Positions 43,915-51,945 of a stretch of 64,000 bases of DNA are shown one piece after another. The stretch is taken from the NCBI RefSeq assembly GCF_036346595.1, contig NZ_CP107834.1, positions 5,828,001 through 5,892,000 on the forward strand. Reading direction: 5' to 3'. The notes beneath the pieces are model-generated. The model was not told the origin of the DNA and did not search any database. It saw nothing but the letters and a program-made list of their open reading frames with translations. Source of the stretch: Streptomyces sp. NBC_00525 (GTDB lineage: Bacteria > Actinomycetota > Actinomycetes > Streptomycetales > Streptomycetaceae). The position numbers were made by a program, and so were the translations under genes. Positions within the stretch are counted from its first letter, which is position 1. Each line of letters starts with the position of its first letter.

Positions 43915-43958
43915 GATTCTCCCTCGGGGACGGGCGGGCGGTGGTGGGCGGTCGGCGC

Positions 43959-45029
43959 TCACCGGGGCGCGGCGAAGGCGAGGGCGCGCGCGGGATTGTC
44001 GACCATGATCGTGTGCAGTGCGGACTCGCTCACCCCGAGCCGGCGCAGGGCGGGCAGGAAGTGCCGGGGGATGTAGTCGTATCCCTGGCCGCCGTACTTC
44101 TTGAGCTGGATCTTCTGGCACACGTCGTGGCCGAGGAGGATCTGCCCGGCGTGGCCCCGCTCGACCAGCTCCGCGATGCCGCGGGCCACCTTGTGGTCGC
44201 TGGTGAGGAAGAGGTGGCCCCAGGGGCTGCCGGGCGAGGTCAGGAAGTCGAACTCCACGAAGACGCCCCGGTCCAGGACGCGCCGGCCGAAGTCCGGGTC
44301 GGCGGCGACCTCCATGGCGTGGCCGAGCACGATGTTCGACGGGGGCACGCCCTCCTCCTCGAGGATGTCGAGCACCCGGAACTTGTCCTCGCCGACGCCG
44401 CCGACGTGGAAGGTGACCGGGGCGCCGGTGACCCGGCTCGCCCGGCCGCTCGCCCGGACGCTCTTCAGCTCGTTGTCGCTCAGCGGCACCGAGTCCGCGC
44501 CGACCTCGCCGATGACACCGGACCGGATGCCGGTGCCGTCGACGCCGACCACGATGTCGCGGACGGCGGCGTCGGCCAGCTCGTCCACGGTGAGCTCGTC
44601 CATGTCCGCCGGGTGGAAGGCCGGGGTGTACCAGCCGCCGCCCATCACGATGTTGAGCCCGGAGGCACGGGACAGCCGCAGCAGCGCCTCGGGGTCGCGG
44701 CCCAGCCCGGCGGGGGACACCTCGACGACGGTGCCGCCGCCGGTGTGGGCGAAGGCGAGGACCTCCGCCAGCATCTCGTCGTGGTCGTCCAGCACGTCGT
44801 TGTCGGCGTTGGGGTGTCCGTGCCGGGTACGGGCCAGGTTGGCGAGGGAGAGGGGTTCGGCGGCCTCGGGGGAGTCCTCGCCGGGGCGGTGGAAGCGCGG
44901 GGGGCGCCGCAGGTCCACGAAGAGGTGCTCGTGCATGAGGGTGGCGCCGAGCGTGGCTCGGTCCACGGGGCCGGCGACGGTCAGGGCCCGGCCGGACAGG
45001 TCCGGGATCTCGAAGGGGTAGCGGCTCAC
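43959..45029 (-). CDS. phosphotriesterase-family metal hydrolase (probable lactonase or esterase)
   Basis: This 356-residue TIM-barrel hydrolase starts with GTG 45029, overlapping the stop of the upstream paralog (GTGA). All metal ligands of the family can be placed: His33 and His35 in MHEHLF, Glu175 in VIGEVGAD (Glu in place of the carbamylated Lys of true phosphotriesterases), His208 in VTFHVGG, His237 in VLGHAME and Asp302 in LLGHDVCQ. Enzymes of this PTE-like group usually hydrolyse lactones or related esters. In this locus a lactone arising in aromatic-compound breakdown is a plausible substrate, but this is inferred. Confidence 0.9.
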   Translation of the reverse strand: MSRYPFEIPDLSGRALTVAGPVDRATLGATLMHEHLFVDLRRPPRFHRPGEDSPEAAEPLSLANLARTRHGHPNADNDVLDDHDEMLAEVLAFAHTGGGTVVEVSPAGLGRDPEALLRLSRASGLNIVMGGGWYTPAFHPADMDELTVDELADAAVRDIVVGVDGTGIRSGVIGEVGADSVPLSDNELKSVRASGRASRVTGAPVTFHVGGVGEDKFRVLDILEEEGVPPSNIVLGHAMEVAADPDFGRRVLDRGVFVEFDFLTSPGSPWGHLFLTSDHKVARGIAELVERGHAGQILLGHDVCQKIQLKKYGGQGYDYIPRHFLPALRRLGVSESALHTIMVDNPARALAFAAPR

Positions 45030-46162
45030 GAGTCGGTCCTCCGGGGCGTGAGGGTGAGCAGACGACGGGGGTTGCTCACCGTGACGGACTCGACGAGGGC
45101 GTCGTCGGCGCCGAGCATCCGCAGATAGGGGACGAACTGCCGCAGGACGAAGCCGTATCCGCCGCCGCCGTGGGCGAGCAGGCCCGACTTGGTGCGGACG
45201 CCCTGGGAGAGCAGCAGCCGGTCGGCGTGGCCCCGGCGGGCGAGCTCCAGCACGGCGGCGGCGACGTCCTGGTCGTCGCTGACACTGAGCACCGAAGGCA
45301 GCCGGCCGAGCTGGTCGAACTGCACGAAAACCCCGCGCTCCAGAAGCGGTTCGAGGTCGTCGGGGCGCGGCGACAGCGCGTCGCAGCGGGCCACGGCCAC
45401 CCGGCTGAGGTCCGCGCCCTCGGCGGCGAGCAGGTCGAGCACCCGCTGCTGGACGGTGGCGTCGGCGCTGCGGGCTACCGCGATCGCGGCGCCGGTGGCG
45501 GCCGAGGCGCGGGCCGCCGCGACCAGGACCGCGCGTTCGGCGGGCTCGTCCGGGTCGAGGGCCGCGAGGCCGCCGATGAGCCCGGCCCGTACCCTGTCGA
45601 CGCCTTCGGTGAGGTCGCGCACGATCTCCTCGGCGAGGCCGTCCGCGTCGGGCCCGGTGGTGGCCGCCGGGTCGCCGGACGCCGCGGCGCGCGCCGGGTG
45701 GTGGCGGCCCGACCCCATCACGATGTGGAGTCCGGTGGCCCCGGCGATCCGGCGCAGCCCCGCCGGGTCGCGGCCGAGGTCGGGGGTGGTGACGTCGACC
45801 AGGGCGGTGCCACCGGCCGCGCGGAAGTCGGCGGCCTCCCGGACGGCGAGATCCTCGTCGCCGAGCAGCCAGTCGTCCCGGTTGGGCGCGCCCAGGGCGA
45901 GTTCGCCCAGCAGATCCATCGTCAGCGGGGCGCCGTAGAAGCGGCGCCTGCTCACCGCCGTGGGGCGGGTGCGTCCCACGGCAGCCCAGGACTCGGCCGT
46001 GTCGTGCGGCGGCGCGAAGTCGCTCAGCAGATGTTCGTGGGGGAGCGCCGCGCCCAGCGCGTCCGGGGAGACCTCGCCGGTGACAGTGACGACGGTGCCC
46101 CTGGACGGCGGCGCGGGCAGGGGCGTACCCGGAGCGCCCGCGGTCGGGTCGGTGGTGGACAT
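45026..46162 (-). CDS. degenerate phosphotriesterase-family paralog lacking metal ligands
   Basis: This 378-residue protein aligns throughout with its downstream neighbour: PHEHLLSDF for MHEHLF, TPDLGRDPAGLRRIAGATGL for the matching helix, and a shared end GGGGYGFVLRQFVPYLRMLG. Only the first His pair remains. The Glu/Lys position reads LIGGLAA, the first downstream His is lost in AIAVARSAD, the second in VAVARCDAL, and the Asp region reads LLLSQGVRT. A normal two-metal site is therefore impossible. The frame is intact, not decayed, and coupled by GTGA to the complete paralog. A regulatory or heterodimer-partner role is a reasonable inference. Its start lies 30 nt from a GntR-type palindrome. 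Confidence 0.85.
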   Translation of the reverse strand: MSTTDPTAGAPGTPLPAPPSRGTVVTVTGEVSPDALGAALPHEHLLSDFAPPHDTAESWAAVGRTRPTAVSRRRFYGAPLTMDLLGELALGAPNRDDWLLGDEDLAVREAADFRAAGGTALVDVTTPDLGRDPAGLRRIAGATGLHIVMGSGRHHPARAAASGDPAATTGPDADGLAEEIVRDLTEGVDRVRAGLIGGLAALDPDEPAERAVLVAAARASAATGAAIAVARSADATVQQRVLDLLAAEGADLSRVAVARCDALSPRPDDLEPLLERGVFVQFDQLGRLPSVLSVSDDQDVAAAVLELARRGHADRLLLSQGVRTKSGLLAHGGGGYGFVLRQFVPYLRMLGADDALVESVTVSNPRRLLTLTPRRTDS

Positions 46163-46190
46163 GCGGTCACGCTAACAGATGAGATACCTG

Positions 46191-46202
46191 ATCGTATACG
46201 AT
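46191..46202. promoter_or_regulatory. GntR-type operator 1
   Basis: A perfect palindrome ATCGTATACGAT lies between the GntR gene and the phosphotriesterase-family pair. It matches the operators at 47765 and 47857. Confidence 0.7.
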
Positions 46203-46254
46203 TATTCGGGACCGGTTCAGGAACCGGCCCCGGACCGTACGGACTGCCGCAGGG

Positions 46255-46929
46255 CTACTGCGGGGCCTGCGAGCGGTGCAGCGCGTCGGCGGTCGCCACC
46301 TTGTGGGCGCAGGCGACGCGCTCGATCTCCCGGGCCGGCGCACCGGCCGCGATCAGCTCCAGCATCCGTTCGTGCTCCGCCACGGAACGGCGGGCCCGCC
46401 CCGGCACGTGCGAGAACGTCGAGCGGCGCATGTGGTCCAGGCGCGCCCACTCCGCCTCCATCAGCGCGACCAGATGGCCGTCGGGGCAGTGCTCGTACAG
46501 GGAGAAGTGGAACTCCCGGTTGAGCGCGGTGAAGGAGGCGGGGTCGAAGTCCTCCAGCGCCGTGGCCATCCGGGCGTTGATCTCCCGCGACCGCTCGATG
46601 TGCCGGGCGCTCATGTGCGGCGCGGAGATCGCGGTGGCGTAGCCCTCGAGCCGGGCCAGCACCTGGAGGGCATGCTCCACCTGCGCGGCGTCGAACACCG
46701 CCACCCGCGCGCCGATGTTGCGCACGACCTCGACCAGCCCGTCCGACTGGAGCCGGCGCAGGGCCTCGCGCAGCGGGATCGTGCTGACCCCGGTCTCCCG
46801 CGCGAGCTGGCTGAGGACCAGCCGGTAGCCGGGTCCGTACGTGCCGTCGAGGATGCGCGAGCGCAGCAGTTCATAGCTGACCTCGGCCTTCGACCCCTTG
46901 GAACGGGTGTCCTTCTGCGTGGCGCTCAT
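46255..46929 (-). CDS. GntR-family (FadR/FCD subgroup) transcription regulator
   Basis: This 224-residue protein has an N-terminal winged helix (residues about 17-80: VSYELLRSRILDGTYGPG, LARETGVSTIPLREALRRLQ) and an all-helical FCD effector domain (FHFSLYEHC, HERMLELIAAG) that normally binds a small carboxylic acid. Palindromes of the form TCGTATACGA stand before the adjacent gene on each side and before the divergent hpa operon, and a variant lies at 59777. This fits a local repressor released by a pathway intermediate. The ATG at 46929 has GGGAAACAGG upstream. Confidence 0.92.
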   Translation of the reverse strand: MSATQKDTRSKGSKAEVSYELLRSRILDGTYGPGYRLVLSQLARETGVSTIPLREALRRLQSDGLVEVVRNIGARVAVFDAAQVEHALQVLARLEGYATAISAPHMSARHIERSREINARMATALEDFDPASFTALNREFHFSLYEHCPDGHLVALMEAEWARLDHMRRSTFSHVPGRARRSVAEHERMLELIAAGAPAREIERVACAHKVATADALHRSQAPQ

Positions 46930-46990
46930 GCCTGTTTCCCTACCCCGTGCCGGGCGGCCGCGACGCGGACCCGGTCGTGTACTCGTGCGT

Positions 46991-47740
46991 TCACCCTGCG
47001 AGGGCTTCCAGGACTGTACGGCGGAACGCCTCTCCGGCGAGGACCTCGTGGTGCTGTCCGGGTACGGTGACCAGCTCCGCGCCCTCCGCGAGGGCGACCA
47101 CCCGCTCGATGCCCCGGGTCATCATGTCGTCCGCGCCGACGACGAACAGAGGCGGCGTCGAGCCCGCCCAGGACCGGGGCGCGAACGGGGTGGCGCGCAG
47201 TCCCTCGACGCACACGGCGAGCCCGGCGGCCCGGTCCCCGTGCGCGCCGATCATCCCGGCGATCATCGCGGTGAAGGGGTCCGCCGGCTCCGCGTCCCCG
47301 GCGACCGCGCGGTGCAGCGCGGGCACGTCCACCGCCTCGAACGGCTCCCCGGGGCCGAGGCCGCCGAGCACGGTGCGGCCGACCCGGTCGGGCGCCGCCG
47401 CGGGCAGCTCCCAGGACAGCCGCGCGCCCAGCGAGTACCCGACGACGTCGAACCCCGTGACGCCCGCCTCGTCCAGCACGGCGACCAGCTCGGCGGCCAG
47501 GGCCGGCGCGCCCGCCGCGGCGGCGGAGGCGGGGGCGGGGCTGTCGCCGTGGCCGCGCAGGTCCGGCACGAACACCTCGCGCCCGGCGTCGGCCAGCGCG
47601 GCGGCGATCCCGGTGGCCACCCAGTCCTGGCGACCGTGGGAGCCGAAGCCGTGCACGAGCAGCACGGGCGGCAGACCGGCCGGCCGCTCGGGGGTGAACG
47701 TACGGACGGCCAAGCCGGTCCGGCTCTGGATCTCGCGCAT
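46991..47740 (-). CDS. alpha/beta hydrolase
   Basis: About 249 residues from ATG 47740 (GTG 47749 is possible). It has the oxyanion motif LLVHGFGSHG, the strand-turn VPDLRGHGDS, the nucleophile elbow GYSLGA near residue 100, the Asp in FVVGADDMM and the His in PGQHHEV. This is a typical C-C-bond or ester hydrolase of the MhpC/BphD-like group, judging by overall pattern. It may hydrolyse a ring-cleavage product or an ester in this locus. A GntR-type palindrome (47765-47774) lies 25 nt before the start, so it is probably regulated with the divergent operon. Confidence 0.82.
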   Translation of the reverse strand: MREIQSRTGLAVRTFTPERPAGLPPVLLVHGFGSHGRQDWVATGIAAALADAGREVFVPDLRGHGDSPAPASAAAAGAPALAAELVAVLDEAGVTGFDVVGYSLGARLSWELPAAAPDRVGRTVLGGLGPGEPFEAVDVPALHRAVAGDAEPADPFTAMIAGMIGAHGDRAAGLAVCVEGLRATPFAPRSWAGSTPPLFVVGADDMMTRGIERVVALAEGAELVTVPGQHHEVLAGEAFRRTVLEALAG

Positions 47741-47764
47741 CTCTCGCACCTCTCACATCAGTTT

Positions 47765-47774
47765 TCGTATACGA
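47765..47774. promoter_or_regulatory. GntR-type operator 2
   Basis: The palindrome TCGTATACGA stands immediately upstream of the minus-strand hydrolase gene, within the 245-bp divergent region. Confidence 0.7.
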
Positions 47775-47856
47775 TCTGGCCACTGTATCCCGCCGGTCAC
47801 TCCAGGCTCCCGCACGGAGTGAGAGGCGGGTACTTTCTTTTTAGAACGTGCATGAT

Positions 47857-47868
47857 ATCGTATACGAT
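47857..47868. promoter_or_regulatory. GntR-type operator 3 over the promoter of the homoprotocatechuate operon
   Basis: The perfect palindrome ATCGTATACGAT overlaps a possible -10 (TACGAT, 47863-47868). A weak -35 (TTAGAA, 47841) lies 16 bp upstream, on the plus strand. The first gene starts at 47986. Binding here would block the operon. Confidence 0.7.
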
Positions 47869-47985
47869 TAATGGCGGCGCCACCCGAAACTCCGGGGCCG
47901 ATCGACGCCGGGGCCCGTCGCCCCGTACCGCCGCTTCCTCCGACGGAACCGTGCCCCACGCAGCTCACGCACAGGGAGAACTCCC

Positions 47986-49422
47986 ATGCCGCACCCGCTG
48001 GGAACCCAGCCCTCGAAGATCATCGCCGTCCACCTCAACTACCGCTGCCGGGCGAAGGAACGGGGCCGCGTCCCCGACCAGCCGTCCTACTTCCTCAAGC
48101 CGCCGTCCTCGCTCGCCGGCACCGGAGACCCGCTGGTCCGCCCACGGGGCTGCGAACTCATGTCCTTCGAGGGGGAGATCGCCCTCGTCGTGGGCCGGCG
48201 CGCCCACCGGGTCACGCCCCAGGAGGGCTGGAGCCACATCGCCTATGTGACCGCGGCCAACGACGCCGGCGCCTACGACCTGCGCCACGCCGACCGGGGC
48301 TCCAACCTGCGCTCCAAGGGCGCCGACGGCTTCACCCCGATCGGCCCCCGGCTGCTGGACGCCGCCCGGCTCGACCCCGCCGCGCTCCGGCTGCGCACCT
48401 GGGTCAACGGCGAGCCGGCGCAGGACGCCGACACCTCCACCCTGCTCTTCCCGTTCGGCGACCTCATCGCCGACCTGTCACGCCTGGTCACCCTCGAACC
48501 CGGCGACGTCATCCTCACCGGAACCCCGGCCGGCGCGTCCGTGGTGGCGCCCGGCGACGTGGTCGAGGTGGAGGTCACCGCCCCGGACCAGGACATCTCC
48601 ACCGGCCGGCTGAGCAACACCGTCACGGAGGCCGGACACGACCTGGCCGGCTGGGGCGCCATGCCCCGCGTGGACGACGCGCTGCGCGCCGACGCCTGGG
48701 GCGCCGCCCGCCCCGCCGAGCCCGCGCTCGACCTGGAGACCGCCGCCGCGCTGCGCGGCCTGGCCACCGCCACCCTCAGCTCCCAGCTGCGCAAGCGCGG
48801 CCTCCAGCACATGACCATCGACGGGGTCCGGCCCACCGACCCCACCGCCAAGCTGGTCGGCACCGCCCACACCCTGCGCTACCTGCCGCTGCGCGAAGAC
48901 CTCTTCGACCGGTTCGGCGGCGGCATGAACGCCCAGAAGCGCGCCGTGGAGGAGCTGCGCCCCGGCCAGGTGCTGGTGATGGACGCCCGGCGCGACCCCA
49001 CCGCCGGCACCATCGGCGACATCCTCGCCCTGCGCGCCCAGCAGCGCGGCGCGGCCGGCGTAGTCACCGACGGCGCCCTGCGCGACAGCGCCGCCGTGGC
49101 CGCCCTCGGCCTGCCCACCTACTACGCCGCCGAGCACCCCGCCGTCCTCGGCCGCCGCCACGTCCCCTGGGACACCGGCACCCCCGTCGCCTGCGGCGGA
49201 GCGCTCGTCCAGCCCGGCGACATCCTCGTCGGGGACGCCGACGGGGTCGTCGTCGTCCCCCCGGACCTGGCCGCACAACTCATAGCCGACAGCACCGAAC
49301 AGGAGCGCCAGGAGCGGTTCATCGCCGAGCAGGTGGCGGCGGGTGAACCCATCCAGGGCCTCTACCCGCTCGGCCCCGCCTGGCGCGCCGCCTACGAGCG
49401 CTGGCACGCCACCCAGTCCTGA
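47986..49422 (+). CDS. FAH-family isomerase/decarboxylase fused to RraA-like aldolase
   Basis: This 478-residue fusion has two parts. Residues about 10-225 are a fumarylacetoacetate-hydrolase-fold domain (FEGEIALVVGRRAH, VTAANDAGAYDLR, GDVILTGTPAG), like HpaG, which isomerises or decarboxylates the meta-cleavage acid. Residues about 245-478 are an RraA/HMG-aldolase-like domain (RGLATATLSSQLRKRG, GGGMNAQ, GTIGDILALRAQQRG, GVVTDGALRDS). This class includes aldolases that split 4-hydroxy-2-oxo acids. The fusion would join two late steps of homoprotocatechuate breakdown in one chain. It is the first gene of the operon, before the DapA-family aldolase, hpaE and hpaD. Confidence 0.9.
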   Translation: MPHPLGTQPSKIIAVHLNYRCRAKERGRVPDQPSYFLKPPSSLAGTGDPLVRPRGCELMSFEGEIALVVGRRAHRVTPQEGWSHIAYVTAANDAGAYDLRHADRGSNLRSKGADGFTPIGPRLLDAARLDPAALRLRTWVNGEPAQDADTSTLLFPFGDLIADLSRLVTLEPGDVILTGTPAGASVVAPGDVVEVEVTAPDQDISTGRLSNTVTEAGHDLAGWGAMPRVDDALRADAWGAARPAEPALDLETAAALRGLATATLSSQLRKRGLQHMTIDGVRPTDPTAKLVGTAHTLRYLPLREDLFDRFGGGMNAQKRAVEELRPGQVLVMDARRDPTAGTIGDILALRAQQRGAAGVVTDGALRDSAAVAALGLPTYYAAEHPAVLGRRHVPWDTGTPVACGGALVQPGDILVGDADGVVVVPPDLAAQLIADSTEQERQERFIAEQVAAGEPIQGLYPLGPAWRAAYERWHATQS

Positions 49423-49479
49423 CCCGTACGCCCCGGTCCCGACCCGTACGCCCCCGCCACACACACCACGGAGCACCCG

Positions 49480-50400
49480 ATGAAGTTCCGCACCGATCCC
49501 GCCACCATCCGCGGGTCCATCGCCCCCGTCGTCACCCCCTTCACCGACGAGGGCGCCGTCGACCACGACAGCCTGCGCGGCCTGATCCGCTGGCAGCTGG
49601 AGTCCGGCTCGCACGGCATCTCCCTCGGCGGCTCCACCGGCGAGCCCTCCTCCCAGAGCACCACCGAGCGCATCGCCGCGATGCGCACCGCCGCCGAGGA
49701 GATCGGCGACCGGGTGCCGTTCCTGCCCGGCACCGGCTCGCACAAGCTCGACGAGACCCTGGAGATGACCGCCGCCGCCCGCGACCTCGGCGCCGACGCC
49801 GCCCTCGTCATCACCCCGTACTACGCGCGCCCCACCCAGGAGGCGCTGTACCAGTGGTACGCCACCGTGGCCCGCGAGTTCCCCGACCTGCCGCTCGTCG
49901 CCTACAACGTGCCCTCGCGCACCGCCGTCGACATCGCCCCCGAGACGGTCAAGCGGCTCTTCACCGACTTCGACAACTTCGTCGGCGTCAAGGAGACCAC
50001 CAAGGACTTCGAGCACTTCTCCCGCGTCCTGCACGCCTGCGGCCGTGAACTGCTCGTCTGGTCCGGCATCGAACTACTCTGCCTGCCGCTCCTGGCGCTC
50101 GGCGGCGCCGGATTCGTCTCCGCCGTCGCCAACCTGGCACCGAACGCGGTGGCCCGGATGTACGAGCTGTGGGAGGCCGGCGACTTCGACGGCGCCCGCG
50201 ACCTGCACTACCGGCTCCACCCGCTGGTCGACCTGCTGTTCGTCGAGACCAACCCGGCGCCCGCCAAGTGGGTGCTCAAGGAGCAGGGCCGGATCGCCTC
50301 CGCCCATGTGCGCCCGCCGCTGACCTCGCCCACCGAGGCCGGTCTGACCCGCATCCGCGCCCTGCTCGCCGAGGGCGGCGACCTCACCCAGCAGCTCTGA
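49480..50400 (+). CDS. DapA-family (dihydrodipicolinate-synthase-like) aldolase
   Basis: This 306-residue TIM-barrel lyase is of the DapA/NAL family. It has SLGGSTGEPSS in place of the GTTGE loop, the catalytic Tyr in VITPYYARPT and the Schiff-base Lys in FVGVKETTKD (about residue 171). The position inside a homoprotocatechuate operon indicates aldol cleavage or a decarboxylation-type step on a 2-oxo acid rather than lysine biosynthesis. It may replace or supplement the usual HpaI aldolase. It starts at ATG 49480, 57 nt after the fusion gene, in a gap containing a direct repeat of GACCCGTACGCCCC. Confidence 0.9.
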   Translation: MKFRTDPATIRGSIAPVVTPFTDEGAVDHDSLRGLIRWQLESGSHGISLGGSTGEPSSQSTTERIAAMRTAAEEIGDRVPFLPGTGSHKLDETLEMTAAARDLGADAALVITPYYARPTQEALYQWYATVAREFPDLPLVAYNVPSRTAVDIAPETVKRLFTDFDNFVGVKETTKDFEHFSRVLHACGRELLVWSGIELLCLPLLALGGAGFVSAVANLAPNAVARMYELWEAGDFDGARDLHYRLHPLVDLLFVETNPAPAKWVLKEQGRIASAHVRPPLTSPTEAGLTRIRALLAEGGDLTQQL

Positions 50401-50426
50401 CCTCCCTCCGAACGAAAAGAGACGCC

Positions 50427-51926
50427 ATGTCCACGAACCCGACCGGGCACCGCCCGCAGGACCTGCCCGAGCGGATCCGCCACTGGATCGGCGGCGAACT
50501 CCTCGACAGCGCCGACGGCCGTACGTTCCCCGTCAGCGACCCCGTCTCCAACACCCCCTACGCCACCGCGGCCGCCGGCGACCGTGCCGACGTGGACCGC
50601 GCCGTCTCCGCGGCACGGGCCGCCTTCCCCGCCTGGTCCCGGCTCGGCAACCGGGAACGCGCCCGCGTCCTGTACCGGATCGCCGACGCCGTCGAGGCGC
50701 GCGAGGAGCGGCTGGCCGCGCTGGAGACCTTCGACTCCGGCCTGCCCATCACCCAGGCACGGGGCCAGGCCCGGCGCGCCGCCGAGAACTTCCGCTACTT
50801 CGGTGACGTCGTCGTCGCGCTCGGCGAGGAGGCGTTCCGGGCCGGCGAGCAGCAGATCAACTACGTCGTCCGCAGCCCCGTCGGCGTCGCCGGACTGATC
50901 ACCCCCTGGAACACGCCGTTCATGCTGGAGAGCTGGAAGCTGGCCCCCGCGCTGGCCTCCGGCTGCACCCTCGTCCTCAAGCCCGCCGAGTGGACCCCGC
51001 TGTCCGCCGGCCTGTGGCCGGAGATCTTCGACGAGGCCGGCGTGCCCGCCGGAGTGGTCAACATCGTCCACGGCATCGGCGAGGAGGCCGGCCAGGCCCT
51101 GGTCGACCACCCGGACGTGCCGCTGATCTCCTTCACCGGCTCCACGGACACCGGCCGGCACATCGTCCGCAGCTCCGCCACGCACCTGAAGACCACGTCG
51201 ATGGAGCTGGGCGGCAAGTCCCCGGTCGTCCTCTTCGCCGACGCCGACCTCGACGCGGCGCTCGACTCCGTCGTCTTCGGCGTCTTCTCGCTCAACGGCG
51301 AGCGCTGCACCGCCGGCTCCCGCGTCCTGGTCGAGCGACCGGTGTACGAGGAGTTCACCCGGCGCCTCGCCGAGCGCGCCGAGCGCGTCAAGGTGGGCCT
51401 CCCCTCCGACCCGGCCACCGAGGTCGGCGCGCTGGTCCACCCCGAGCACTACGCACGCGTCCTCCAGTACGTCGAGATCGGGCGCCAGGAGGCCAAGCTG
51501 GTGGCCGGCGGCGAGCGCCCCGCCCACCTCGCGGAGGGCAACTACCTCCAGCCCACCGTCTTCGCCGACGTCGCCCGCGACGCCCGGATCTTCCAGGAGG
51601 AGATCTTCGGCCCCGTCGTGGCCGTCGCCCCCTTCGACGACGAGGCCGAGGCCGTCGAACTGGCCAACGCCACCGAGTACGGCCTCGCGGCCTACGTCTG
51701 GACCTCCGACCTCAAGCGCGGCCACCGCGTCGCACACGCGGTCGAGTCGGGTATGGTCTGGATCAACTCCCACAACGTCCGTGACCTGCGCACACCCTTC
51801 GGCGGAGTGAAGTCCTCCGGTCTGGGCCGGGAGGGCGGTGCGCACAGCATCGACTTCTACACCGAGTCGAAGATCGTCCACGTGATGCTCGGCGACCCCC
51901 ACACCCCCCGCTTCGGCGCGTCCTGA
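50427..51926 (+). CDS. hpaE: 5-carboxymethyl-2-hydroxymuconate semialdehyde dehydrogenase
   Basis: This 499-residue aldehyde dehydrogenase has the cofactor strand ITPWNTPFMLESWK, FTGSTDTGRH, the general base Glu in SMELGGKSP (about 265) and the catalytic Cys in NGERCTAGSR (about 300). Family and context (next to the ring-cleavage dioxygenase) support oxidation of the semialdehyde formed from homoprotocatechuate, with NAD+. The start is ATG 50427, 26 nt after the DapA-like gene; a longer frame from 50169 overlaps that gene and is rejected. The next gene begins 19 nt downstream. Confidence 0.9.
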   Translation: MSTNPTGHRPQDLPERIRHWIGGELLDSADGRTFPVSDPVSNTPYATAAAGDRADVDRAVSAARAAFPAWSRLGNRERARVLYRIADAVEAREERLAALETFDSGLPITQARGQARRAAENFRYFGDVVVALGEEAFRAGEQQINYVVRSPVGVAGLITPWNTPFMLESWKLAPALASGCTLVLKPAEWTPLSAGLWPEIFDEAGVPAGVVNIVHGIGEEAGQALVDHPDVPLISFTGSTDTGRHIVRSSATHLKTTSMELGGKSPVVLFADADLDAALDSVVFGVFSLNGERCTAGSRVLVERPVYEEFTRRLAERAERVKVGLPSDPATEVGALVHPEHYARVLQYVEIGRQEAKLVAGGERPAHLAEGNYLQPTVFADVARDARIFQEEIFGPVVAVAPFDDEAEAVELANATEYGLAAYVWTSDLKRGHRVAHAVESGMVWINSHNVRDLRTPFGGVKSSGLGREGGAHSIDFYTESKIVHVMLGDPHTPRFGAS

Positions 51927-51945
51927 CCCCCAAGGAGCCGTACCC

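Noticed and set aside
45026..46162. The ligand-less phosphotriesterase-family gene as a pseudogene
   Set aside because: The frame is intact over 378 codons with normal codon use and is coupled to the next gene, so it is treated as a functional, probably non-catalytic, protein.
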